In this document: piece after piece, positions 19,971 through 31,741 of the stretch
Layout: each line of letters starts with the position of its first letter
How positions within the stretch are numbered: position 1 is the first letter of the stretch
Program-made: the position numbers and the translations under genes
Source: Pseudomonadota bacterium
Lineage (GTDB): Bacteria; Pseudomonadota; Gammaproteobacteria; Xanthomonadales; Rhodanobacteraceae
Assembly: GCA_021818335.1 (NCBI GenBank)
Contig: JAKAEJ010000004.1
Span: 1-64,000, forward strand
Length of the DNA: 64,000 nt
Direction of reading: 5' to 3'
The notes under the pieces: generated by a model
Database searches by the model: none
The model's input: the letters and a program-made list of their open reading frames with translations, nothing else
What the model was told of the DNA's origin: nothing

Positions 19971-22022
19971 TTACTGTGTTTGGCTCAGTGGGCGCAACGT
20001 CGGCAACCGACCCGACATTGGGCCTGCGTTGCAAGCAACGTAACTGAAGCCTAACTGCGCCAGCGTGCGATGTTGCGTGTCTGTAATGATCAAGCGTTGA
20101 GATGCGGTGACCCACGGCCCCGTCGTAGCTTCCCCGGTTTGTCGGCCGGACGTGAAAAGCATGCGTTTCGGTGACGGCGGCGAGCTCAAGTAGACATGGA
20201 CTCCACGCACCCTGGGCGGCATGGCCCAGCCGACCTGCAAGACTGCCGGCTTCGCAACGAGGGTGCACGGGTTCTCTTTCCATTTCGTCACAAGATGCAC
20301 GCCCGCGACAAATTCCTGGAAGCTGACGGCTAGATGGTAACGTTTGTTCCGCTGGGCAATGGTCGCGACCGTGGGCGCATAGTGCGCGGCGCATAGGTCG
20401 ACCTTTGGCGTGCGATTGGTGCGAATGACTCGACACCCATCACTGTCGAAAGTGATGCCAAATTCCTTGAGCTGCGGCATCGTGGGGATGCGGTCTGCGT
20501 AGTAGGCGACATAAATCGGTCCACGATGGGCAGCGATCTTTCGGCGCATCGCCTTTCCGATGCCCTCGTCGAGAAAGGTCGTGTTACACCACTGGCCTTT
20601 GGCAAAGCAACCGGGAATGCCGACAAATGTCGCATCAGGATTTCCTTTGACAATGAATGGCACGAGCATACCCATGGGCTGATTGCCCAGCACCACCAAA
20701 GGGGACTGACCCAGATTGGGGACCCTGACGTCGAAGGTACATCGCCCAAACCGGACGTAACCAATGTCAGGAACCGTCGCGAAACCAATCACTAGCAACG
20801 CTGTTCCGGCTGTGGCAACCAGTTGGGCTGCCGGCAGGGCTGGGCTGTCTCGCCAGAATCTGCCTGCCAGCTGCAAAAGAGCGCCCATATAAATGATCGT
20901 TGCGATCACTTCCAGCACGATGGCGTATCGCAGCATCGAGAACATCACGAGCCATGTGACATAACCCAGGAACCAGAACCCTGCAAGCGCAGTCAATGGC
21001 GCGTTTCGTAACGTGCGTTTGCGGCTCCAAGTGATAACCGACATCGCCAGCAGGCAGCAACTTGCAACGAGGCCAGCTGCGAAGCGAGCATCTCTGAATT
21101 CAAACGGCATGACCGTAAGCGTGTGGTCGTCGAGCCAGTAAAACGGAGCGAACATCCAGCCGATCCAGGTCTGAGGCAGATTCCGCACATCGCGGCCTAC
21201 GCCCGGCGCAGCGAGTCTGGAGTGGAAGATGTTGTTAAACATCGGGAAAAACGGATTGCCCGTTGCACCGTAAAGATGCAGAGCCCAAGGTCCGTAAGAA
21301 ATTAGGAAAAACGCTAGCCATCCAACAAAAAATGCTAAACCACATGAGAAAATCTGTTTCCAATTGCGGCAGGACGCGAGCACGATGATGCCGGCCGCTG
21401 GCGCGTAGACGGCTGCAGTCAGCTTCAGTCCCGGCGCCACGCCAATTAGTGCGCCAATCAAAGCGGCGCGCTTGATTTTCAGTGCAACCGTTTCGGGCGC
21501 CGCCTGATCTGGCGGTCCGAATTGGCGAATAAGTATTGCGACGCCGGCCAGTACAATGGCGCTGACGAAGACCTCGTTGGTGGTAGAAACTGCTTGGGAC
21601 CAGGTTGATGCGCCGGTGATTGCAGTGAGGGTGACGATGCCCAACACGACCCCGCGCAGTGGTTTCTCCTTTGGCAGCACCGAATTCAGAGCTGCTTGAG
21701 CAGTCGCAATGGTTGCAAAGATCAGCAAGCCGAAAGGTAGTCCTTCGAGGGCAGCGACAACACGGGGCTCGCGGGCGAACCACACCATCGACGCTAGATA
21801 AAAGGGAATATCGAGATACGGGTCAAAATAGCCCTGGATTCCGGCGGCAAAAATATCTTTGCGTCCGCGATCGTGAAACAGCGCCCACGGATTGTAGAGA
21901 TGGTAGTTGAGCAGATCCCAGAAGTTGCTCTGGCCCCGATCGAGGCCAATGATCGCACCGCCAATCAGGCAAACAGCGAGCGCCCAGACGTGGGGTCGGA
22001 TGTGATGCTTGGATTGCGTCAC
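19971..22022 (-). CDS. Polytopic membrane protein, GT-C/GT87-like
   Basis: Long hydrophobic segments; IIGLDRGQSNFWDLLNYHLYNPWALFHDRGRKD at the N-terminus; adjacent to a GT2 gene. Confidence 0.6.
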   Translation of the reverse strand: MTQSKHHIRPHVWALAVCLIGGAIIGLDRGQSNFWDLLNYHLYNPWALFHDRGRKDIFAAGIQGYFDPYLDIPFYLASMVWFAREPRVVAALEGLPFGLLIFATIATAQAALNSVLPKEKPLRGVVLGIVTLTAITGASTWSQAVSTTNEVFVSAIVLAGVAILIRQFGPPDQAAPETVALKIKRAALIGALIGVAPGLKLTAAVYAPAAGIIVLASCRNWKQIFSCGLAFFVGWLAFFLISYGPWALHLYGATGNPFFPMFNNIFHSRLAAPGVGRDVRNLPQTWIGWMFAPFYWLDDHTLTVMPFEFRDARFAAGLVASCCLLAMSVITWSRKRTLRNAPLTALAGFWFLGYVTWLVMFSMLRYAIVLEVIATIIYMGALLQLAGRFWRDSPALPAAQLVATAGTALLVIGFATVPDIGYVRFGRCTFDVRVPNLGQSPLVVLGNQPMGMLVPFIVKGNPDATFVGIPGCFAKGQWCNTTFLDEGIGKAMRRKIAAHRGPIYVAYYADRIPTMPQLKEFGITFDSDGCRVIRTNRTPKVDLCAAHYAPTVATIAQRNKRYHLAVSFQEFVAGVHLVTKWKENPCTLVAKPAVLQVGWAMPPRVRGVHVYLSSPPSPKRMLFTSGRQTGEATTGPWVTASQRLIITDTQHRTLAQLGFSYVACNAGPMSGRLPTLRPLSQTQ

Positions 22023-22137
22023 TTTTCTAGTGGAAGCTCATCGTTAGTGGCGAGTCTGTACCGGCGTGTCAGCTGGGTTATCCAGCGATCCCGTCGACGT
22101 GGATCCAGTGGGCGATTTCATCATGCCGCGGGGTTTC

Positions 22138-23094
22138 TCATTGCTCGATCCGAATGCGCTTGACATTCTCCAGAACCTCTTCGGTCAGCTGGCGATTGAT
22201 CCTAACGAGGTCGGCGATTATCCCGAGTGTAAAGGACATGAACGCGGTGACGAGCAGAACGCCCCCGATGACCAGCGAGCGCACGTGCTGTGGTCCGTGA
22301 TGCAGCCACGCGTTGTCGGTCGCCGCCTTCCATAGGAAGTAGCCGAACGGCGCCAGTCCGATGACCAGCAGGATGACCCCCATGGTGATGAATATCGTGT
22401 ACGGTTTGTACATGATGTAGGCACGCATGATCGTGACGCTCGAGCGCCTGACATGCTGCCAATTCGAATTGAACTGGCGAGACTCGCGCAGCTTTTCGTT
22501 AGTGCCGATCGGGACGATGGAGATAGCGTGGTGCTTGTGCGCCGCCTGGATTGTGGTCTCCGTGGCAAAGCTGTAGTCGGCGATGACATTAAGCTGCATG
22601 GCCGCTTTGCGACTGTAGGCGCGGAACCCGCTAGTTGCGTCGGGGACCGCCGTTCCTGCGGCCTTGTTGAGCACCCAGGTGCCGAGCTTCTGCAGGAATT
22701 TCTTCAAGGGCGAGAAGTGCTCGATCGTGTGGGTCTCACGATCCGCGATCACTGTGTCGGCGCTGCCGCGGAGTATCGGGGCGATAAGTTCAGGAATGCA
22801 CTGCTGCTTGTACTGGTTGTCACCGTCGGTGAGCACGATGATATCCGCGTCCAACTCCAGCGATCGCATAAGCCCATCGCGGAACGAGCGACTGAGACCT
22901 TGGTTGCGGATATGGTGGACGAAGTGTTGAACGCCCATCGAGCGGGCAACGTCGACGGTGCGGTCTGTGCAGCCATCATCGACGATCAATACTTCGATTG
23001 CATCGACGCCGTCAATCTGGGTCGGTATGCCCGCAAGGACCAAAGGAAGTGTGGCTTCTTCATTAAGGCAAGGGATCATGACGACCAATTTCAT
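22138..23094 (-). CDS. GT2 polyprenyl-phosphate glycosyltransferase (GtrB/DPM1-like)
   Basis: MKLVVMIPCLNEEATLPLVLAGIP...VLIVDDGCTDRTVDVA...VLTDGDNQYKQQ...ATSGFRAYSRKAAM; C-terminal TM pair. Confidence 0.87.
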   Translation of the reverse strand: MKLVVMIPCLNEEATLPLVLAGIPTQIDGVDAIEVLIVDDGCTDRTVDVARSMGVQHFVHHIRNQGLSRSFRDGLMRSLELDADIIVLTDGDNQYKQQCIPELIAPILRGSADTVIADRETHTIEHFSPLKKFLQKLGTWVLNKAAGTAVPDATSGFRAYSRKAAMQLNVIADYSFATETTIQAAHKHHAISIVPIGTNEKLRESRQFNSNWQHVRRSSVTIMRAYIMYKPYTIFITMGVILLVIGLAPFGYFLWKAATDNAWLHHGPQHVRSLVIGGVLLVTAFMSFTLGIIADLVRINRQLTEEVLENVKRIRIEQ

Positions 23095-23466
23095 GGGCCT
23101 CTCCGGGCATTTCCGGACGTCTGAACACGCGGGCCCAGCAGCATCGGAGCCCGGCGGGATCCGGGTTCGTGGGCTTTCAAGTCAAATAGGCGTTGCATCG
23201 ATCCGATGAACGGGTGCTCAGTCAGTGTTGCGTGCCCTCAGGTTCGCACATGGAGGCCGGTACTTCCAAGTAGGGCCGATCGCCTTCGATTGCGCGGCCA
23301 TGGGTGCTAAATTCCATTGACATTCGTATCGTAACGGTGCGTGAGCGATGGAATCCGTGTGGGGAGCTGGCGCGGCGTATTTGCGGGAGGCCTGCCTCGA
23401 GTTGAGAGGCTGGAGCGGCAACCCTCGAGCAAGTCCTGCACATCGCGTTGCTTGAGGCGGCCGAGC

Positions 23467-24342
23467 ATGGCGATAAGGCCCGCGTATCTCGCTATGCTGC
23501 GCTTGTCGCTGGTCGCCGCGACTGTCGCGTGGTTCACCTATTACCTCTCAAACCATGGCGAATTGCTGCGTCAGCTCGTCAGTACGCCACCGCGTGTCAT
23601 CCTCATACTCTTGGTCATTTACTGGGTGTGGTTTGCAGCATTGGCGCTGACCATTCATGCGACCCTTCACTTCTGCCGAAGCACTTTGCCTGTCGGTGAA
23701 CACCTGCTGCTCAGCGCGTATTCGACGCTGGTGAACTTTTTTGTTCCGGGGCAGGGCGGTCTAGCGATACGTGGCCTTTACCTCAAGCGCCGGCATGGCC
23801 TCACCATGCGCACCTATGTGTACGCATCGCTGGTTTACTACGCATGCTACGCGGTCGTCAGCGTTGTCTTGTTGCTGAGCTCCTCAACACCTTGGTGGCA
23901 AACGCTTGGCGCATCGGCCGTTGTCGCGCTGCTGAGTCTTCTGACCCTCCGCTCTTTCTTTCGGCGCGCGGGACTGCCGGCATCACCCTTCAGATCAACT
24001 GTTGCGAAGGCAACATGCCTGATGACCGCGACGGTGCTGCAGGCGGCTGTGCAAGCGCTCGTGTATGGTTACGAGTTGCGTACGATTGATCCCGGAGTGC
24101 GTTGGTCCCAGGTAATTTCGTACACAGGCGCGGCAAATTTTTCGCTCTTTGTCGCGGTCACACCCGGGGCAATTGGAATCCGCGAGTCATTCCTGGTCTT
24201 CAGCGAGCGGCTACATCACATATCCACCGCCACGATCGTCGCTGCAAGCCTGATTGACCGATCGGTCTTCATGCTTTTACTGGCATCCCTCGCATCGCTG
24301 GCCTTTGTGTTTCATGCGCAGCGCATATTCCGCTCTCGATAG
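23467..24342 (+). CDS. UPF0104/lysylphosphatidylglycerol synthase TM-like flippase protein
   Basis: Multi-TM protein with FFVPGQGGLAIRGLYLKRRHGL and FVAVTPGAIGIRESFLVF, typical of the family. Confidence 0.7.
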   Translation: MAIRPAYLAMLRLSLVAATVAWFTYYLSNHGELLRQLVSTPPRVILILLVIYWVWFAALALTIHATLHFCRSTLPVGEHLLLSAYSTLVNFFVPGQGGLAIRGLYLKRRHGLTMRTYVYASLVYYACYAVVSVVLLLSSSTPWWQTLGASAVVALLSLLTLRSFFRRAGLPASPFRSTVAKATCLMTATVLQAAVQALVYGYELRTIDPGVRWSQVISYTGAANFSLFVAVTPGAIGIRESFLVFSERLHHISTATIVAASLIDRSVFMLLLASLASLAFVFHAQRIFRSR

Positions 24343-24380
24343 CGTATTGCCTGCTTGACACTCAGGATGGGCGAGCCAAT

Positions 24381-25601
24381 TCACTTCGGGGAATGATCGT
24401 CAGCGTTCTTTGGCAGACTCTGTAGCACATCCCGTCGTTCGTTGTTCCAGATTGATACGCAGGGGATCTTGCTTCGGTCGCAGCGACTTGCGTACTTGAT
24501 CGAGATCTCCGTGACCTCTTCCATCAATCCTTCGTTTAACGTAATTGGATCGAGGCCGAGCTGCAAAAACCGGTCATTGGTGACGTGGAGTTCGTTCTCA
24601 TCTGCTTCGTCGCGAGGATTGGGAAGGCTCTGCAGGGTGGCGCCAGTACGGTCGGCAACCATCCGCGCCAAGTCGCGCACGCGGTGCGTCTCTGTCATTT
24701 GATTGAATATGTGCACGCGATCATTGCGTTTCGGTGGATTTTCCAGCGCGAGCTGGATGCACTTGACGGTGTCCTGAATGTGGATGAAGGCACGCGTTTG
24801 TCCTCCGCTGCCGTGGACGGTTAGCGGATAGCCAATGGCCGCCTGCATGAGGAACCGGTTGAGGACCGTGCCATAGTCCCCGTCGTAGTCAAAGCGATTG
24901 ATCAGACGCTCATCGAGTCGGGTTTGATCCGTCTGAGTGCCCCACACGATTCCTTGGTGCAAGTCGGTGATCCGGACCTTGTCGTTCTTGTTGTAGAAAT
25001 GAAACATTAACTGATCCTGCGTCTTGGTCATGTGGTAGATGCTGCCCGGATTGGCCGGATAGAGAATTTCATTTTGGACAAGTTCGCCGTCATCGGTTTC
25101 GACCTTGACAGTGAGATAACCTTCGGGAATCTTGAGGGAGGCCGTGCCGTAACCGTAGACACCCATCGTACCGAGGTGTGTCACATGGATGTCGAGGCCG
25201 CTCTCAACAACTGCTGCCAGAAGGTTATTGGTAGCGTTGAGATTGTTGTTGACCGTGTAGCGCTTGTGCCAACTGCTTTTCATCGAATAAGGCGCGGCGC
25301 GCTGTTCCGCGAAGTGCACGACGGCATGGGGCTGATAATGCTTCAGAAGGTCGAGCAAACGCTGGTAGTTCGCCGCGACATCAAAATTGTAGAATTCCAT
25401 CTTCCTGCCCGTGACGCCCTGCCACGCAAGAAGGCGTTCGCTCATCGGCTTGATTGGAGTCAGCGATTCGCACTCGAGTTCGATATCGATGCAGCGACGT
25501 GAAAGATTGTCGACGATCAACACATCGTGTCCTTCCGCCGAGAGATGGAGTGCTGTTGGCCACCCGCAGAATCCATCACCGCCGAGTACTAGAATTTTCA
25601 T
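24381..25601 (-). CDS. sqdB: UDP-sulfoquinovose synthase (SqdB/SQD1 family)
   Basis: MKILVLGGDGFCGWPTALHLSAEGHDVLIVDNLSRR; VHFAEQRAAPYSM; LGTMGVYGYGTASLKIPEGYL; SIYHMTKTQDQLMF; DLHQGIVWGTQTDQT...RFDYDGDYGTVLNRFLMQAAIGYPLTVHGSGGQTRAFIHI. ATG at 25601. Confidence 0.9.
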   Translation of the reverse strand: MKILVLGGDGFCGWPTALHLSAEGHDVLIVDNLSRRCIDIELECESLTPIKPMSERLLAWQGVTGRKMEFYNFDVAANYQRLLDLLKHYQPHAVVHFAEQRAAPYSMKSSWHKRYTVNNNLNATNNLLAAVVESGLDIHVTHLGTMGVYGYGTASLKIPEGYLTVKVETDDGELVQNEILYPANPGSIYHMTKTQDQLMFHFYNKNDKVRITDLHQGIVWGTQTDQTRLDERLINRFDYDGDYGTVLNRFLMQAAIGYPLTVHGSGGQTRAFIHIQDTVKCIQLALENPPKRNDRVHIFNQMTETHRVRDLARMVADRTGATLQSLPNPRDEADENELHVTNDRFLQLGLDPITLNEGLMEEVTEISIKYASRCDRSKIPCVSIWNNERRDVLQSLPKNADDHSPK

Positions 25602-26016
25602 CGTGGGCGTCACCTCAACGATAGAGGGTGCGTTGCTGAGCCATGGCGCACTGGCCGTGTCGGAGTCTGGATCATTTCGTCAAGTACAGAATAGCCAGAA
25701 CACAGGCCAATTCCTAAAAGTAGTCCGATTGCCCAGTGGCAGCTGGCGCGCGAGCTGATCGGAACAAATCGATCATGATCCCATTGGGAATCAGCTTGCG
25801 TCGAAATCAATGGATAAGCTTAGCTGGGATCGGGGATCCTCCCGTCGACGCCAATCGTCCTTGTAGGGATTCGGATGGACCAACACTGAATCACGGGGCC
25901 CGCGCAAGCGTTATGGCCACTTGCGTCGCGAGTGGACGATTGGCTCGAGCTCGACGTTACTCCCCGCGCAGTCAGTTGTGCCAACATTCAACCGTCGAAC
26001 ACCACGGAAGCATCAC

Positions 26017-27048
26017 GTGAAGACTGCAGTCATCACCGGCATCACCGGTCAGGATGGTGCCTATCTAGCGCAGTTGCTACTTGGCAAGGGCTACAAGGTG
26101 TTTGGTACCTATCGCCGCACCAGTTCGGTCAATCAGTGGCGCATCCAGGAACTTGGCATTGCTGAGCACCCCAGGCTGGAGCTGGTCGAGTACGACCTGA
26201 CCGATCAGGGCACCAGCATTCGCCTGATCGAGCAGGCGAAACCGGACGAGGTCTACAACCTCGCTGCCCAGAGTTTTGTAGGCGTGTCGTTCGATCAGCC
26301 GGCAACAACCGCGCAGATTACCGGCGTGGGCGCTCTTTTCTTGCTGGAAGCGATCCGCATGGTCAATCCCGGGATTCGCTATTACCAGGCATCGACATCA
26401 GAGATGTTCGGAAAGGTCCAAGCTGTCCCGCAGGGTGAAGGTACGCCATTCTGGCCCCGGAGCCCTTACGGCGTGGCAAAACTCTATGCCCACTGGATGA
26501 CCGTCAATTATCGTGAGAGCTACTTGATTTTCGGCGCAAGTGGCATCCTGTTCAATCACGAATCACCGCTCCGTGGCCGAGAATTTGTAACCCGGAAGAT
26601 CACCGATGGCGCAGCGCGTATTGCGCGCGGCAAGCTAGAAGTCCTGGAGCTGGGCAATTTGGATGCGCGGCGCGACTGGGGTTTCGCGCCGGAATATGTC
26701 GAAGGCATGTGGCGGATGCTTCAAGCTGAACATCCGGATAGCTACGTGCTTGCCACAGGTCGAACGGAGTCCGTGCGCGACTTCGTCAACCTAGCGTTTT
26801 CGGCGGTGGATCTGCCGCTGCGCTGGCAAGGGCAGGGCGTCGATGAGGTGGGCGTTGATGCGCGTGGCCAGGTGCGGGTTCGGGTCAATCCGCGTTACTA
26901 CCGGCCTGCCGAAGTGGACTTGCTGATTGGCGATCCATCCAAGGCGCGCCGAGAGCTGGGCTGGGAGGCGCGTACCTCGCTCGAAGAATTGTGCCGATTG
27001 ATGGTGCAGGCCGACCTAGCGCGTGTGGAGCATGACCGCTCGTTCTGA
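26017..27048 (+). CDS. gmd: GDP-mannose 4,6-dehydratase
   Basis: [42 protein letters not shown]...[13 protein letters not shown]...[24 protein letters not shown] start 26017. Confidence 0.92.
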   Translation: MKTAVITGITGQDGAYLAQLLLGKGYKVFGTYRRTSSVNQWRIQELGIAEHPRLELVEYDLTDQGTSIRLIEQAKPDEVYNLAAQSFVGVSFDQPATTAQITGVGALFLLEAIRMVNPGIRYYQASTSEMFGKVQAVPQGEGTPFWPRSPYGVAKLYAHWMTVNYRESYLIFGASGILFNHESPLRGREFVTRKITDGAARIARGKLEVLELGNLDARRDWGFAPEYVEGMWRMLQAEHPDSYVLATGRTESVRDFVNLAFSAVDLPLRWQGQGVDEVGVDARGQVRVRVNPRYYRPAEVDLLIGDPSKARRELGWEARTSLEELCRLMVQADLARVEHDRSF

Positions 27049-27937
27049 TCAACCGCTCGCTCTGGTGACCGGTGCGCGCGGATTCACGGGTCGTTACGTG
27101 CGTGCCGAACTGGAGCGATCGGGCTATCGGGTGATGGGTGTCGTCCAGGAGGTCGCCCTGAACGATGAGATCACGCTGGACTTGCGTGATCGAGCTGTCG
27201 TCCTCGGTACATTGGCGCCAATGGCGCCTGATGTGGTGGTGCACCTCGCGGGAATCCCTCTTGTGGCGCATGGGGACGCCGCGGCGCTTTATCAGACTAA
27301 TCTTGTGGCCACACGAAATCTTCTGGAGGCGCTTGCGCAATGCTCGGGGCCACCGCGTTCAGTGCTGCTGGCCAGCAGTGGTAACGTCTACGGGAACATT
27401 GGCGCGGAAGTGCTCGACGAGTCGATGGCCCCAAGGCCAGCCAATGACTACGCCGTCAGCAAGCTGGCCATGGAGCACATGGCGAGGCTTTGGATGGAAC
27501 GACTGCCGATCGTTATCGCGAGACCTTTCAATTACACGGGTGTTGGGCAGAGCGAGGATTTCCTGCTGCCGAAGATCGTGGGTCATTTTCGCCGTGGTGC
27601 GCGCGTGATCGAGCTTGGCAATACCCAAGTCGCACGTGACTTCAGCGATGTGCGCGAGGTTGCCCGCTGCTATCGCGGGCTGTTAGAAGTGCCAGCGGCC
27701 GCAGGTCGCACGTTCAACGTGTGTTCGGGCAGCGTCACGGTGCTGGACGACGTTCTGGACATGATGCGTGCGTTGGCGGGCTATGCCATCGAAGTGCGTA
27801 TCAATCCGGCGTTCGTTCGTGGCCAGGAGATTGCCCGCCTGCGTGGCAGCAACGCACTCCTGCATGGCGTGCTTGGCGATGCACCAGGCACCATTCCCCT
27901 TGAAGCAACCCTGCGCTGGATGTACACGTCAATTTGA
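27032..27937 (+). CDS. rmd: GDP-6-deoxy-4-keto-D-mannose reductase (GDP-D-rhamnose forming)
   Basis: SDR fold [39 protein letters not shown]; overlaps the end of gmd. Confidence 0.82.
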   Translation: MTARSDQPLALVTGARGFTGRYVRAELERSGYRVMGVVQEVALNDEITLDLRDRAVVLGTLAPMAPDVVVHLAGIPLVAHGDAAALYQTNLVATRNLLEALAQCSGPPRSVLLASSGNVYGNIGAEVLDESMAPRPANDYAVSKLAMEHMARLWMERLPIVIARPFNYTGVGQSEDFLLPKIVGHFRRGARVIELGNTQVARDFSDVREVARCYRGLLEVPAAAGRTFNVCSGSVTVLDDVLDMMRALAGYAIEVRINPAFVRGQEIARLRGSNALLHGVLGDAPGTIPLEATLRWMYTSI

Positions 27938-27991
27938 GGCGCGGCGCCCCGGAGATCCGCATCGTGTGTCGGCACCGCAGCGCAATGCCGA

Positions 27992-29641
27992 TCATGGACT
28001 GGGTAGATCGCGCTCCTCGTCGGGATGCAGGGCGCGCTGATCCCAAGGGATCCCGAGCTCATCCTCGACCGCCGGAGTGCGCCAGCCACTTCGAACACCC
28101 CAGAGGTAAAAGACCATACCGACGCAAGCAACCACCACGAGATCCCATCCATAGGGAATGTAGCCCTTGCCGCCGAACCGCGTGCTGCCGAGCCATGACA
28201 GCATCGCCATGACCGGAAGGTAGGCCAGCAGCCACGACGCGCCGCGCAGGTGTCGTCGGAATCCGAACCAGCCGCCTCGCACTTGGTAATACGCGTACAC
28301 GGGTAGGGCAACGACCATGAGCAGGATGATCTGCCCGGTGAGCGGCCAGCGGGCCCAGTACAGGAGTTCCGTCGACATGACGAAGGCAATGCCGGCGAGG
28401 ACGGGCAATGCGGCAATGCGAAGGGGACGCGCGAGGTCGGGTGCAGTCCGACGCAGCGTCATCGCGCTCACGGGCCCCGTGAGATAACTGATGATCGTCG
28501 CCACGGAGATGACTGCCGCCAGCGTGCCCCATCCGCGGAAGAAAAACAGGAACAGGTAGGCAACCGCGAGGTCCAGCCACATGGCTGGCCGCGGGATGCC
28601 CCAGCGCGGATGGATGCGGCCGAACAGGCGCGGGAGGGTCCCATTCCGTTGCATGCCGACCAACATGCGCGCAGTCGTGGCCGTATAGGTGATGCCGGTT
28701 CCGCTAGGGCTGACGAACGCATCTGCGTACAGAAGCAGTGCCAGCCAGTTGAGGTTGACGAGCAGCGCAAGCTCGGCAAACGGTGACCGAAGATTGATGC
28801 CGTGCCAGCCGGCCCGGGCCAGCATGGCTGGCGGCACCGCCCCGATGTACGCGACCTGCAGGATGATGTAAATGACCGTGGCCAGCGCAATCGACGCGAG
28901 TATGGCGAACGGGATGCTGCGTCCGGGGTTGCGCGCCTCGCCCGCCAGGTTGACTGGACTCTGGAAACCGTTGAAAGAGAAGACGATACCAGCCGTGGCG
29001 ACGGCCGTAAGGATCGACGCAAAGTTGAACGCATGCGGGCCGCCATGGACGCCGACACTGAAATTCCCGCCGTGGAAGCCACTGGCGATGAGCGCAACGC
29101 CGGTGGTCGCCGGTATGACGAGCTTGACCCACGTGATCGCGGTATTCGAGCGTGCGAAAAGCTTGACGCTCCAGAAGTTCAACAGGAAGTACACAAGGAC
29201 CAGAAGTGCAGCGATGATGAGGCCGGGCGGGGTCAATTGCCCGCTGCCACCCGGGTGGTGCACGAACAGGCCCTGCGCCCATGTGAATGGCCAGGAGGCC
29301 ATGTACTGGACCGAAGCTTCGGCTTCCACGGGAATCACCGAAACGATCGCAATCCAATTGGCCCATGCAGCGATGAAACCCACGAGGGATCCGTGCGAAT
29401 AGTGGCCATAACGGACCATCCCCCCGGATTCGGGAAACATCGCGCCCAGCTCTGCGTAGGTCAGCGCGATGCTCGTGATGATCGCCGCGCCAAGAACCCA
29501 TGCCCACACGGCCCCGGGGCCTGCGAGGCCAGCCGCGCGCCAAGCACCGAACAGCCAGCCAGAACCAATGATGGAGCCAAGTCCAGTGAACATGAGGGCC
29601 AGCGCGCCGACATTCCGGCGTGGCGTCGGATCATTCTGCAT
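27992..29641 (-). CDS. APC-family amino acid permease
   Basis: LMFTGLGSIIGSGWLFGAW..., about 12 TM segments, FNGFQSPVNLAGEARNPGRSIPFAI. Confidence 0.88.
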   Translation of the reverse strand: MQNDPTPRRNVGALALMFTGLGSIIGSGWLFGAWRAAGLAGPGAVWAWVLGAAIITSIALTYAELGAMFPESGGMVRYGHYSHGSLVGFIAAWANWIAIVSVIPVEAEASVQYMASWPFTWAQGLFVHHPGGSGQLTPPGLIIAALLVLVYFLLNFWSVKLFARSNTAITWVKLVIPATTGVALIASGFHGGNFSVGVHGGPHAFNFASILTAVATAGIVFSFNGFQSPVNLAGEARNPGRSIPFAILASIALATVIYIILQVAYIGAVPPAMLARAGWHGINLRSPFAELALLVNLNWLALLLYADAFVSPSGTGITYTATTARMLVGMQRNGTLPRLFGRIHPRWGIPRPAMWLDLAVAYLFLFFFRGWGTLAAVISVATIISYLTGPVSAMTLRRTAPDLARPLRIAALPVLAGIAFVMSTELLYWARWPLTGQIILLMVVALPVYAYYQVRGGWFGFRRHLRGASWLLAYLPVMAMLSWLGSTRFGGKGYIPYGWDLVVVACVGMVFYLWGVRSGWRTPAVEDELGIPWDQRALHPDEERDLPSP

Positions 29642-29814
29642 TGGGTGCTCCCAAGTCGCACGCTCGGAGGAAACCGGCGCATCGCTATCGGGACATTGTC
29701 GCAGCAGCGGTCCGGACTGTCAGTGGTCCGGTTCGGATTGTCGATCTGTGCGTGCTGTCGGATGTGGAACGATGGGATGTCCCGATATCGTCGGGTGTCT
29801 CGCCCCTTGGCTAT

Positions 29815-31197
<1,383 letters not shown>

Positions 31198-31257
31198 AGG
31201 CGTTTGTCACAGGGAATTCGCGTATTGTAGGCGCCAGGCTTTCCTCGGTGCCCCGCA

Positions 31258-31506
31258 ATGCAGCAGCTCACGCTCTTTCGTCGCGAAGCCTGCTTGCTGT
31301 GTGCACTGGCAGAGGAGTTGCTGCGCGATCAAGACCTGTCCTACGCGACCCGCGATGTCGAATCCGATCCCGACCTCGAGACCCGCTATGGCGCCCGGAT
31401 ACCGGTCGTCATGCGCGCCGACGGGGCGGAGTTGGGTTGGCCGTTTGACACTGCGGCCCTACGGAACTTCGTGGCGGTCCAGCGGATCGGGGATCCGGCT
31501 GGCTGA
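31258..31506 (+). CDS. Glutaredoxin-like (DUF836) protein
   Basis: MQQLTLFRREACLLCALAEELL...RIPVVMRADGAELGWPFD. Confidence 0.82.
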   Translation: MQQLTLFRREACLLCALAEELLRDQDLSYATRDVESDPDLETRYGARIPVVMRADGAELGWPFDTAALRNFVAVQRIGDPAG

Positions 31507-31741
31507 GTCGCCCCGCGAGTACCGGGGATCGGGCGTGGCGATGGATGGATGGCGTTCGGGTCGGCCCGGAGCTTGGCAATGGTCCGTGGCCAGCGCCGAC
31601 TCCTGCGACGAGGCGCCAAGCCCTGCGCGATTTCGATGGCCACGATAGTTGCGGTCGGGCGATGGAGGGTGCCCCGGGGCCTGCTGTGCGCGGAGGGGCG
31701 GTAGCCGGGGTTTTGCGGGGATGCGCCGCTACACTGTGGGC

